Part shown: positions 24,252-35,875 of the stretch, piece after piece
Layout: every line of letters begins with the position of its first letter
Position numbering within the stretch: the first letter of the stretch is position 1
DNA from: Cinclus cinclus
Taxonomy: Eukaryota; Chordata; Aves; Passeriformes; Cinclidae
Direction: 5' to 3'
Assembly: GCF_963662255.1 (NCBI RefSeq)
Contig: NC_085050.1
Coordinates: forward strand, 3,667,194-3,731,193
Length of the DNA stretch: 64,000 bases
Position numbers and translations under genes: made by a program
The notes under the pieces: model-generated
What the model was told of the DNA's origin: nothing
Seen by the model: only the letters and a program-made list of their open reading frames with translations
Database searches by the model: none

Positions 24252-25336
24252 AAGTTTTGGGGTCCCGTTGATGCTGTGAGGCCAAACAAGCTTCTCCTTT
24301 CAGTGGTTCTTGCATTTCCCATTACAACTCCTTCTGTGTATGTATGGGCTTGTTTATATATTACTGTAGAAAGGGTCAGGTCTAGGGTACAAGGGACAGC
24401 ACTGGAAATGTCAGGATTTTGGTAGCAAATGTGTGGCAAAAATGTGATATCAGTAAAGGGAAGTGCCCTGGGTTAACTGTGGCTTAGTATCTCATGGCTT
24501 TCATTCCCCTTTAGCAGTGGGAATGCTGCTGCTGAGCTGTATTTGCTGTAGAGGAGCACCATCTAGTGGAAGTCTGGTTTATTTTTTTATGTCTGTGAAT
24601 TTATTTTTCCCCCTGAAATGCTCTTGTATAGTAAACTAGTATTGTGGAAAGGTTTAGCAATCAGAAATACTTGTTGGAGTTTAACCTTAGCACTTTGCTA
24701 CCACTTCTTTTGGTGGTAGAAAGGGCCTTTTGCCAACACATCAACTGTTCTTCCCTACCAAAATACATGTAACCTGCTTGCAGCGGCCAGTTTATTTGCA
24801 AAGGAATTTTTGTAAAGAACCCTCAAGCACAAACTTGTTAGACATACTAAAAACACAGAAAAGAAACACACTTTAGAAACCTAATTATCATTTCTATAAG
24901 GAAATGTGTTTTCTGTAGCAGTACAGTTGCTGCATTATTTTTCAAATTATTGCAGTCTCTTATTTTCTTGTTCATGTAAGTATGAATATCTGAAGTGCTA
25001 AATCAAAAAAACTTAGTAAATTTTCTTTCAGGTTACATACAATAGCTCGAAAAGAGCACTAAGTGGAATGTTCTAATTAGACTACACTTGCTACTATTTT
25101 GTCTGTGTTTATTTAGCACCTCTGAGATGCTTCTGTAGCTTAGGTATGTGAGAAGTGAACACCAGCACTATTTCAGGGAAGCAGCATTTCCATTTCCATT
25201 TGGAGAGCAGTCAGGAGAGGGGGCTGGGAAGGTGGGGGGCTGTTGCTTCTGCTCGTGGTTGTGCACTTCTGCCTGAGTGGGATGTTTGTGAAGCTGCTGT
25301 GGATGCATCCACTCTGGTGTGCCAGAAGGAGAGGTC

Positions 25337-25590
25337 AGAGAATCACAGCGTGGTTTGGGTTGGAAAAGAACTTAAAGACCATCTTGTTCCACCCCCTGCC
25401 ATGGACAGGGTCATCTCCCATTAGCCCAATATCCACCCTGGCCTTGAACATTTGCAGGGATAGGGCAGCCACCAACACCCTCACAGTAAATAATTTCTTC
25501 CCAATATGCCATCTAACCGTGGCTCTGACAGCCATTCCCCCCTGCCCTTGTCCAAAGTCCCTCTCCAGCTCTCTTGGAGCCCCCTGTGAA
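25337..25590 (-). mobile_element. CR1 fragment, about 255 bp
   Basis: In reverse complement: GTGGTTTGGGTTGGAAAAGA, GACCATCTTGTTCCACCCCC, GCCACCAACACCCTCACAGT and CCCTCTCCAGCTCTCTTGGA. The copy stops inside the region where CR1 would continue to TTCTCTTCTCC. Confidence 0.92.
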
Positions 25591-26057
25591 TTGTTTCTGT
25601 GTTGTCGCATCTCTCCAGAGCAGTTCTTTGGGAGCTGCAGTGTAGCACTGCAGTGTCACACTCTTCCAGCTGCGTGGTGTGTCTGTGGAACACAGCACTG
25701 TGGCAGGCAGGAACATTTGATTTGTTGCTAAACAGGAGATCAACAGCCTTGTTAGAATTGCAGGAGACATGGACAAAGGTGCAGAAACCAAACCTGTGAG
25801 CACACGGCATTTGTTTTCGCAGGTGCAGGTGCTTCTGACAAAGAAATACATCAAACACTCTTATTTATACAGTCCTGTCTCCGAGTTACTCAAAAAAACG
25901 GGTCCCTAAGTATATCATATGCTGCCTTCTGCACAAAGGCAGTTTTTTCTGCTGTCTCGTGGTTGTGGCATTGTTTATCTAAAATATATCACACTTTGCA
26001 GTGGCTTTAACCTTCAAAACTGGATATTCCTTGTGCTAAGGGCAGTTGTGTATTCAC

Positions 26058-26202
26058 TGTCTCTGGAAGTGTTAAAAACCCTGTGGATGTGGCACTTGGG
26101 GACATGATTTAGTGCTGAACATGGTGGTTGTGGGTCTGTGGTTGGACTTGGTGATCTTAGGGTCTTTTCCAGCCTTAACCATTCTGTGTTTCTGTGATTC
26201 TG
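26058..26202 (+). mobile_element. CR1 3' fragment
   Basis: It contains TGGATGTGGCACTTGGGGAC, GGTTGGACTTGGTGATCTTA, TTTTCCAGCCTTAACCATTC and the TGTGTTTCTGTGATTCTG end. Confidence 0.88.
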
Positions 26203-28274
26203 AATCATTAAGAACCACATTGGGAAGTGGTCTCTGCCCTGAAGGTTTCACATTCTAAATAGATGAATTAAAATGTGTTTAACAAGGAAACAAGGCAGAG
26301 GTTCTGAAGAAGCTGCTAAAATTTCTTGAAGACTTTCTATGTTGACAAACCAGGGGATGAGCAGATTTTTCATGAGCAATAAGGCAATTGCACATAATAA
26401 TAAAGTCATTTAATTGGAAAATGCAGGCAGTGATACAATAATTTGAGGGGGTTTTTTTTGAGTTGTCAAATTCTTTTAAATCATTAATGTAATGTTTTGC
26501 TTTTGCTTTGCATTATATTTCTAATAAGGACTGTGAGGAGTTTTTTGGTATGGTTAAACATGAGATTCTAATGCAGATAAATGTCACAATTTTTCAATAA
26601 TTATGTGCTCTCTGATAATACAATGCATTTTTATAGGGTATGTGGTTACTTTCAGTATTTTTAGCTGAAGTATGAATAATTTATGCACTATTTTAAATTT
26701 CCAAAGTTGTGCCCTCTAGTTTATTAGTGTGAGATAGTTTGTTGCCTTCTGAACAAGAGAAAGTTGCTTTATAGCGGTACTTAGTATGAAGAGGTTTATT
26801 TTCAGAAGTCTTTTATATTTATTACAACACGGCAACTTCTCTGTAAACACGCCTTGATATAATTTAAGGAAAAAAGAAGAGCCGAAGAGAGAACAGTTAA
26901 ATATATTTAAAGATGATTTTACCACAAGTTTTGACAGTTTTCAAACAAGTCTTCAATTAGATTAAATTTAATTTTCTTGGATTTTATTTCAGCAACTGCA
27001 GCCAAAAATGATGTATGTTTACAGTAATCTGAACATTTATAAAGAGGTTTGAAACACTTAATTATAAGGACTGAATTATGGTATCATCCTTGATTTATGG
27101 CTCTAATGTTAACTAATTGAAAATGTAGTGTTCCAGTTCATTTATATTCATCACTCATTAACTGGCTTTTAAGAAGTGACGGGAAATTGCAACTTTTAAA
27201 GAAATTTTTAGCCAGATTTCCTGCCAACTGTTTTTTTCTTCTTTCCAAGAAGACATTATTTCCTTGTTAATATATGTGTAGGAGTTTCATAGGTGTCAAT
27301 AAGAGTCTGAAGTTGAATTTTGGCACCAGGTTCTCCTTGAAGAGTAGTAATAACTTTTGTAAGCAAGAAATTGTATTTCTTTGGTAACTGAACATCAGGA
27401 GCTGTCATGGAGCTGGTTCTCATCCTGAGTCTCCTTTTTCCCAAAACTCCAAAACCTGTTTTCCTTGTGAAATACTTGAGAATCAGGTAAACATCTAGAC
27501 TATCATTTATTTATAGCCACCCATCAGAAAGAAACTACATCATTATTTGTTATATTTTAAGCAATACTGAATTTCGTGGTATTGGGCTTAGGTGCAACTG
27601 GCACAACATGATTCTGAGAAAATTCTGGATATTGGGAGGGGAAAAGTCCCACATGATCATCCATGAAGGTGATCAGGAGCTCAGACAGTAGGCAGAGTGG
27701 TTTTGAAAATCTCCAAGGATGGAATTCTCATTTTGGGTGGATGAAGCCTTGATCAACCTGGCTTGATGTTAAAGTTGAATGTGTTTTAAGGAGGTGTTTA
27801 AAATATAATCTCCAGGAGTTAATTCCAGCCTTGCTGTGTAATTCTGAATTGTCGTTAACAGATACCCCCCCAAAGATTTAATAATATTTAAGCCTACAAA
27901 TGAATTATAAGCAAAAGGTTTTATGGGATATGGATGAAAAATTATTGAGTATAACTGAGTGACTTTTATATTTCATGAGCTAAGTTTTGATTGTCATAAA
28001 GGTTTCTCCTTAATTAGAAATAACCCAGAATATATTCCTTTTTACAGTTCAAAGTGAGGAAAGCTGGCTTGGTTTAATTATATACCCTTTGTGATACACA
28101 GTTTATTATTTAAAATCTAAAAGGTATTTGTATGTAGTCTATAAGAAATTCCTGAATTTATTCATAGAATATGATACATTTGCTTGTGAAAACGGTGAGT
28201 TGGGTTTCAGAGACTGAAGATATTGGAGATGTTTGATCTGTAGTTTGTTCATCTTCCAGGCTCAAAAAATTTGG

Positions 28275-29040
28275 AAGAATGCACAGAATCCCAGGATGGG
28301 TCAGGCTGGGAGGGACCACAGTGGGGTCACCTGGTGCCAGCTCCCTGCCCAGGCAGGGCCATCCAGAGCACAGGGCCCAGGGCTGTGTCCAGGCACTTCT
28401 GGAATATCCCCAGTGAGGAGACTCCAGAGCCTCTCTGGACAATCTGTTCAGTGCTCTCAGTGAAATTCTTCCTCCTGTTCAGGTGCAATTCCTGGGCTCA
28501 GTCCCTGCCCGTGGCTCTGGTGCCATTGCTGGGCCCCCGGAGCAGAACCTGGGCTCTGCTCTGCCCCTGCCTGCACCCAGGGACACCCAGGGACACCCAG
28601 GGACACCCAGGGACACCCAGAGCCCCTCTCAGCTGGGGCTCCTCTCCAGGCTGAGCAGCCCCAGCTCCCTCAGCCTTTCCTCATCAGGGATGCTCCAGAT
28701 CCTTTACCACCTTTATAGCTTCTGCTGGATCTGCTCCATGAGCTCCATGTCTCTCCTGTCCTGAGGAGCCCCGAACTGCACAGGTTCTCTGATTGTGTCC
28801 TGCCAGGGTTGATCAGAGGGGCAGGATGCCCTCTCTGCACTTCTGGAAATGCTTTACCTGAAGCTCCCCAGGACCCCATTGGCATTCTTGGCTACCAGGA
28901 TTTGCTGCTGGCTCAGGGACAGCTCGTTGTCCATGAGGACACTCTGGTCCTTCTCCCCAGAGCTGCTCCATCCGGTCACCCCCAGCCTCTGCAGGTGCCT
29001 GGGGTTATTCCTCCCCAGGTGCAGGACCCTGCATTTGCAT
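28275..29040 (-). mobile_element. long CR1 fragment, about 765 bp
   Basis: This is the longest CR1 piece here, in reverse complement. It runs from CCCAGGATGGGTCAGGCTGG through AATTCTTCCTCCTGTTCAGG and CTCAGCCTTTCCTCATCAGG. It then crosses more 5' sequence (CATTGGCATTCTTGGCTACC, CTGCTCCATCCGGTCACCCC) to the typical GGTGCAGGACCCTGCATTTG. Its 5' truncation falls at the edge of the palindromic sequence at 29033. It contains a local 10-bp tandem repeat. Confidence 0.92.
28579..28620. repeat. 10-bp tandem repeat, four copies, inside CR1
   Basis: GGACACCCAG is repeated four times in a row. The expansion lies inside the CR1 element, is short and may vary in length between individuals. Confidence 0.9.
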
Positions 29041-29066
29041 ATGCAAATAGATATGCACGTGCATAT
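29033..29066. other. two adjacent perfect 16-bp palindromes
   Basis: ATTTGCATATGCAAAT (29033-29048) is two octamer sites ATTTGCAT/ATGCAAAT head to head. After two bases comes ATATGCACGTGCATAT (29051-29066), also a perfect palindrome, with a central E-box CACGTG. Octamers are POU-domain factor targets and CACGTG is a bHLH target. Whether either is used here is unknown. Confidence 0.7.
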
Positions 29067-30717
29067 TTCCATATTCCCAGTAGGTTCTTGAGTCTCACAG
29101 GAGACTTGAGTGCAGGGTCTTCAAATCTAAGGAAAAATGTGGTTCATGACTTGCTGAGAGCTGTAAGATCTGTTTGACAATTGCTGTGTAGATCAAGAAC
29201 CTTACACCTATGGCTGTGAGGAGGAGGAGGGAAATGGAGGCATTTCTGAAAGGATTGGTTAGGAATCTGAAACAAAGAGCTATTTTTTTCAATTTTTTTT
29301 TTCTTGCTATTTCCATAAGTTACTTATATAGTTTATTTTGTGCAATTATAGTCTTGCTACAGCCATATGAAATACGAGGCTGTGAAAATAAATTTATACA
29401 GCTGATTTCTGAAAATCCCAAGCATTACCCTTTGGCTTAAAAGCCCCATAACATAAATATGTGCAGGCCCAGCTCTTGGAGAAGTCATTTCTAATTTAGG
29501 TGCTTGTAAAACTGCTCTGCTTACTGCTCTGAAACACAGACCCCAGAAGATACATGTAAGACATTATTTCAGATTCTGGCTAATGCAGCAATTTTTTTCT
29601 GCCAAGTCAGCAGTTGCTGGAGTGGGAACAGTATGTTATCTGGTTAAATTTCTTCTATTTGCCCTTTTATTAAATAATAGATTTTCATAAATTCCTTGTG
29701 TTTATTACTATTTAACTGTTGAGGATTCAGTGAAGTTATAGATTTCTCAGGGGTTCCTTTCTCCGTATATTAATGAGAGTTACAGGGTCTGTGTGTGAAT
29801 TGAAGTTTTATTGAGGAATAAGATCTTTTCTAAGAGCCTTGTCCTGCTGAAATTAAGAAAATATTGAAGTGGAGTTTGTCTTTAGCTTTGACTAAATCCA
29901 TCGGAGCATTTTTTGATTAATAATAGATAAAATTTTCATATGCTAAAGGCACATGTTGGTCATGAGTCACATTCCTGAATTTTAATGTACATTTTGATGC
30001 ACTTTGTTGGTTTTGTTGGTCATTTTTTTTCATCTTACTTGTATCATTTGGCTTGTACTTGCTGATTGCTCTTGGATGTTAAAAGAAACAGACTAATCAT
30101 ACAGTTATTAGAACATTGTGAAAATTAAAATGGTTCATTAACCAATCTTACGTGCTTTAAAGTAGGTGTGATTAGAAATCAGAATGCTTTTACACTTTTT
30201 ATTCCTATTTCATGATTTTTTTAGAGCTCTACTAAAAAGTGCACAGCTCACAGAGCATTTTAGTCCACATACAATTACACTTGTTTGCACAATTTCAACA
30301 AAAGGTGCCTGAATTACACGGTGTTGTAAATGTGCCTGAGAGAGGGAGCAGGTGATCGTTGCTTTTCTGTTTCTTGCCATGAAATGCAAAAGGAGAAAAG
30401 CAGGTCAAAATATAATCCAGCAGTGACTCAAAACTCACAACTTTGCGTAAAGTTTTGCCGTGTTTTGTGTGCCATTATCTAGTAATGATTTTCTTGCAGT
30501 CCTAACTTCTTCAATTTTTTAAATTCATGAAATATTGAGGTAATATAATAAATTTCAGCAGTGTAGGCTGTTTATAAAAACAATCAAAATGAAATTATTA
30601 ACGGAAAGTTATCAGTCGTATCTTCAGGAATAAAAAACTCATACCTTGGATATGAATGTCCTGAAGAGCCAAGAAATTTTCAGAATATTTGTGGAAAAAG
30701 AATACTGGTTTAGCACC

Positions 30718-30882
30718 ATGGAAGGGTTTGGGTTGGAAGGGAACTTAAAGATCATCTTGTTCCAAGGCTCTCACATGAGCAGGGACACCTACCACTATCC
30801 CAGGTCGCTCCAAGCCCCATTCAGCCTGGCCTTGGACACTTGCAGGGGTCCAGGGGCAGCCACAGCTTCTCTGGGTAACAAG
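30718..30882 (-). mobile_element. CR1 3' fragment near the next exon
   Basis: In reverse complement: GGGTTTGGGTTGGAAGGGAA, AGATCATCTTGTTCCAAGGC, GAGCAGGGACACCTACCACT and GGCAGCCACAGCTTCTCTGG. It ends 230 bp before the CTNNA2 acceptor at 31113. Confidence 0.92.
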
Positions 30883-31112
30883 GTTTTGAATTTATATATG
30901 TATATACTTTTCTCTAATATTTACTTTCTCAGGAATTCGGTAGATAATTGCTCCAAGAAAGTTTTGGTAATCCTTTCGGTCCCTTCCAGCCCGGTATACG
31001 ATGAGAAATTATTTATAGGAAAAACTCAAAAAAACCCTCTCGGAAGGCACTGAGAACGCCAAAGACCCGCAAAGACCGCTCACCCGTCTCCCCATTTCCC
31101 TTTTCCTTCCAG

Positions 31113-31316
31113 AACAAGATCATCCTGGACCCGATGACGTTCAGCGAGGCGCGGTTCCGGCCGTCGCTGGAGGAGAGGCTGGAGAGCATCATCAGCGGGG
31201 CAGCGCTCATGGCCGACTCCTCGTGCACGCGCGACGACCGCCGCGAGCGCATCGTGGCCGAGTGCAACGCCGTGCGCCAGGCGCTGCAGGACCTGCTCTC
31301 CGAGTACATGAACAAC
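31113..31316 (+). CDS. CTNNA2: alpha-N-catenin internal exon, about residues 285-352, vinculin-binding segment (probable exon 7)
   Basis: Sixty-eight codons begin NKIILDPMTFSEARFRPSLE, include CTRDDRRERIVAECNAVRQA, and end LLSEYMNN. This is the start of the M domain. By analogy with alpha-E-catenin (about residues 305-352) it contains the vinculin-binding helices that are hidden until the protein is under tension. The paralogue call is firm: CTNNA2 has DPMTFSEARF and EYMNN, while CTNNA1 has DPLSFSEERF and EYMGN. The acceptor is TTTCCTTCCAG|AAC and the donor AAC|GTAAGT is consensus. The length is 204 nt and both ends are phase 0. It is strongly CpG-rich. The intron after it matches the one that hosts LRRTM genes in mammalian alpha-catenin genes. 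Confidence 0.97.
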
Positions 31317-34300
31317 GTAAGTCACAACCTCTGCAGCTGCCTCTGTGTGCCTCCAAAGTACTGCCGCGGCTTTGGGCGCAGTGTGGAGTTAGTGCTGTTT
31401 AAGCTGTTGGACTTTTTAATACATTGCAGATGTTTGGCAGGAGTTGGGTTGGATCTGAAGCTCAGGGGGGTGGTGGTGTACCTGCCAAGGAATGCCGTGC
31501 TCCCCGTGAATTTGGCGTAAAAGTTTCTTCTCGTGTCGTAATTAGCAATTCCTTTGGAAGTAGAATACTTTAAAAAATGAAAACAGCGGTGCGTAATCTA
31601 AATGCAGAATTATTTTTCTTTGCCCAAGAATTATTTTCTTATTGAAGATGAGTATGGGCGATTTTCAGCATGCTTGCCCCTGTAGGATGGTCATTGTGTT
31701 GGATTTTTAGGATGTTACCCAAAGATATTCGTAAGAGGTTGACTGTTTGATGTGTGGGTTGAACTACTGAAGGTTTCACTTTCTGGTGGAGCTATGAAAT
31801 ACTCAGTTGCCATGAAAGTAGTGAGTTCAGCACTAGTACTGTTCACACGGTCTTAAAAACAACTCTCTGGGTAAGGTTTCCAGAGGTGTTGAATTGTTCA
31901 GTGCGGTGTGAACTGGCAGTGCATAACCTTTGTTCTGCACAGGTTGTCCCAGAAAATCCTCTCCACCCAACATAGTGTATTAAAACTCAGATGTTCTATT
32001 GCCGTGTCCTTTCAAGGATGTGGGAAAAAGACAAAAGCAACATCAGCAACCTGTTTTAAAATTAAAATGTTCACCATGAGATACAAAACTGAGCATCCTC
32101 TACTTTGCTTTTTCTTTTCTTTGGTTGCTCTCAGAGTATCAGATGACACATTTTGACACATCCTATTTTGCTGGAATCATCAAAATATGCCGAGGAGGGT
32201 GTTGGAGAATAGACCTTTAACCTTGTTATTTTTCATTGGTACTGTTAAAATTGTCAGTGTGATGGAATTCAGTATCAAGAGTGCAAACTTCAGTCCTTTA
32301 GTCACTTCATTTTACAGTTCAGACTTAAATGTTGATTTTCAAATACATTGTTCCATGTAATAGAGTCACCTCAAGGAATAGCTGTTTGAATTGAACAGCA
32401 TTATTTGCTTCTTAGTTTTTCTGAAGTGATGGTTGACAGGTTCTTGTGGAAGCTTGAATGAATGTGAAGTTTTGCTGCTGTGTTATGGGTTAGAAGCTAT
32501 AAAACAGAACATTAAATACCAGGTGATGAGGCTGTGGTGGAAAAGAACTTGCTGGGTTCCTTCCTACAAAATTTTACTTTATAGAAGCAATACTGGTGCA
32601 ATCCTTTAAGGTCTTTCGAAGAAACTTTGAGAACCCATGAATGGTGACTTCTTATTTTATTGTGGTGCCTCTTTTTTGTGTAAGTGTCATTATGTAGTAC
32701 TCATGGTATTGGTAACGATGGAATTTGCCCTTGGACCAGAAACATTCTTATTTTATTTCTGACTGCATTTACAGAGGGAGGAGAGTTTTAAATTCCTGCA
32801 GGCATTTATGACCACACTGAAGGTTGCTAATATTGTTTCATCATTTTTGCTAAAACACATAATGGTGTGACCAGCTGCTTTTATGGTTTCCACAGTATGT
32901 TTTTTGAAACAGTCTTTTTTTTTTCTCCTTTTTTTGTGTCCTTCTCAGTCTGTGTTGCGCAACCCCTGTAATTTATTTATTTTTCTACTTTATACTGAAA
33001 TGTAGTGAACTTAAGTAAGATTTTTTTATTACCTACTGAGTAAACATTATGAAAACAAATTTATATTTAAATTTCATAAAACACATTACTTCTGATTTTA
33101 CCAGACATGGTGTGGTAGAATTTGACAGTGATAATTTGCAGACTGCTCTTTACAGTTACAAGGGGTGGGATTAAGATTACATATTACTTTGCCTGAATTT
33201 AGGTTTTTTTGTACATAGGGAGAGGTAAAGTAGGGGGTTTCAGTTCAGTTCTTCAAGGGTGGATGCCATTTTAAGATACCAGGTTAAAAAATTCCACTGC
33301 TTGTTTCAGCACTGACTCCTTAATCTGCCTCTCCTTTGAATCCTCCGTGGGTTATCTTGTACCTGCCAGCCCCACTTCCATGTCATGTATACTCTAGGAA
33401 AGGACAAATTGCCAGACTTCTTCCTTGATTAAATAATTTGAGCCTCTGTTGCATAATCTCCAGTTAAAATTGTCAGATCAATACTGGAGATCAGATCAAT
33501 ACTGCCAAGAGAGCCTGAAGAGCCATTGAGATGACAGCTGTTATAATCTAATATGGGTGGGGGTTAAGTTAAATATCTCTAGACTTCTCTGATACGTTAA
33601 TTCAGTCCCCACAGCCAGGACAGATCAGATCCTGAGCTTGTAGGCAGCTGCTGTTAACTAAGGATTGAAATTCATCCATTCTGCCCTGGCAGAATTTGCT
33701 TTGGTACTAAACCTATTTTCCTTGATACCTGTGGATTGTTTTTCATGGTTTCTCAGTAATTCTGAGCATGTTCATTATAACAAATGATCTCACTTGGAAG
33801 GCATTTTAAAGATTTCATGAGTTTCAAAAGGGTAAAAGTGAATGGCACACATCAAACATGACACAGTCCTACGTCTGATCAAGGTTGGTTTTGCAAAGAT
33901 GGACATCTTCAACATCTGCCACTGTGGCTTTATCTGCAGTCCTCCTCTTGCTTTAGAGATTGTGAAGTTAATCAGACATTAATGTTTTGGGGTTTCTTCT
34001 GTTTGATGATAGCTGGAAAATGATGAGTTTTTTGGGATAATGGGAGTTGATCAAATGAGCATACAGCAAAGTAAATACTTTGTGGTGATATTTAAAGGAT
34101 GCAGATGATGAAGGGCAGGGTGTTGGCAATGTGCTGTTCAGTCAATGTTAGTTCAGTCCTTCTCCAGCTTAAAATAGTTCATTTTCATCCATCTACTTCT
34201 ATGACTTGGGTTCAGAGGGGTGTTTCTTACAAAACTTCAAGAGCTGAAGGAAAGGGCTGTGAGTTCAAGAAAAGTAGATACTTAAAGAGCTTTGGCATCC

Positions 34301-35605
34301 AAAGAAAAATCTGGAAAAAAAGTTGGTAGAAGGAAGGATAGGGGAGACTTCTACTTAGGTAAGTAAAAATGGCACTGCTTCTGCAGTTGTATTATTTACT
34401 GTTAAAAGGATGTGTTTTGGTTTCTGCTAAATTCTCCTCAGATAAATGTTGATTTGCTCCACTTCCTGCCTTTCAAATAATGTTTTTAATTAGTCCCTAG
34501 GCTCGTTACTAGTTCTGTGATTAATTATATATTTGTATAGTTCCTGCATTAACCATTGTCTCACAGTACCTAAACCCTCTGCAAGGGAGATTCCTGGGAG
34601 TTCTCTGCAAGAACTTCTATGGAAATGAGATATGAAGTGTTTCATTATTCTTTGTATATCCAGAAACATGCATGTTCTTCATTTGCCTTAGCAGTAACTT
34701 TGACAAAATCCTTTCTCTGTATGTTATTTATCATTTCTCTCATGAACTCATATAAGCTTTAGAATCTCTCACTTTTGGGAAGCAAAGGCAAGGTAGCTCT
34801 CAGTCTGCTGTGTCACATGATTTTTTTTTTTTTTGCCAGGGTCTCAGAGAAGATTGAGAGGATATTTTGCAGCTTCTTATGTATATGTGATAAATCCCGT
34901 AATTTATTTCAAAATAAAACATTTCTAGACTTCTGTCCTACAGAGAAGACCTAAATGCAGCTCCACAGCAGCTCTTAATGCAATTGTTTTCCACTTGTCT
35001 GCATGAAAGCCTTATTTAACGGATGGTTAGCTCTGACTGGGGTCTAGTTTCCTGCTGGTTTTCTCTCCTGGATCCTTCATGATTTGTATTGCAGGCTGTC
35101 AGAGAGCAAAAATACCAGGAACCTGGGAGTTCCTGCTCTTAAACTCCTGGGTCAGAAACGTGCTGCCAAACTCAGCCCAGTGCTGGGCACCCTTTCTAGC
35201 AAGACTCAGGGTGCTGCTGGTCTGATTAACATAAGAAAGGGAGGAAATTATATCTTTAGAAAAATATGCTTAAAAAAGGATGCTTTGAATTCCCTGTGAC
35301 ATCATCAGATTCAGTGCCAGAGACAGACTGAATGTTGTGTTGCTGGGGTGTATGAATGATAAATTTGGAAAGCAGTTGACAAGTGAGTAAACTGTGAGTG
35401 TTAAAGACCTCTGTAATCACTCCAGTACTGGCTTGGCATTAATTCAAATCTGCATTTGAAAAGGCATTTCCCAGCTGGTTCAAATCTGATTTTCTCCTCT
35501 AAAGCCTTTGGGCTGATTATTAAGCCAGCTTGCATTCTCCTGCCTTGCTTTCCCTCTTACCCAGTGTTCCTGCTTCCAGTCCCTGCTGACATTTCATAGG
35601 AGCTT

Positions 35606-35638
35606 GTTTTTTTTTTTTTTTGTGTTTTTTTTTTTTAA
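35606..35638. repeat. poly(T) tract
   Basis: Two T-runs are separated by GTG. It is low-complexity sequence. Confidence 0.9.
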
Positions 35639-35769
35639 TTATAATTGATTTTTGGGACAAATAATATTTCTGTGTGTCTGAGTGATATGATCAGTCCTTA
35701 ATGGAGCTTCGTATTACTGCTGATGATTTAATGTTTACAAGTGAGGATCACATCTGAGCACCGGAACAT

Positions 35770-35875
35770 ATTTCCCAGAGAGGTTGTGGAATGTCCCTCA
35801 CTGAAAATATTCCAGAAGCATCTGGATGCAATCCTGTGCAATGTGCTCTAGGAAGACCCTACTTTACCATGGGGG
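35770..35875 (+). mobile_element. CR1 fragment, diverged
   Basis: TTTCCCAGAGAGGTTGTGGA, a diverged TATTCCAGAAGCATCTGGAT and TCCTGTGCAATGTGCTCTAG match the CR1 segment just upstream of its 3' end. The terminal box is missing or unrecognisable. Confidence 0.8.

Larger units (their letters stand above)
18100..31112 (+). other. CTNNA2: CTNNA2 intron, 13.0 kb, phase 0
   Basis: The intron runs from GTGAGT to the pyrimidine-rich acceptor TTTCCTTCCAG. It holds seven CR1 pieces, a perfect 39-bp tandem duplication at 24.2 kb and two adjacent palindromes at 29.03-29.07 kb. A minus-strand open frame of 190 codons at 20414-20986 resembles nothing I know, and I treat it as chance. Other stretches (18.3-20.4, 21.5-22.4, 24.3-25.3, 26.2-28.2, 29.1-30.7 kb) are AT-rich with no recognisable content. 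Confidence 0.92.

Noticed and set aside
28158..29177. Several open frames of about 70-127 codons
   Set aside because: All lie within the long CR1 fragment and its 10-bp repeat.
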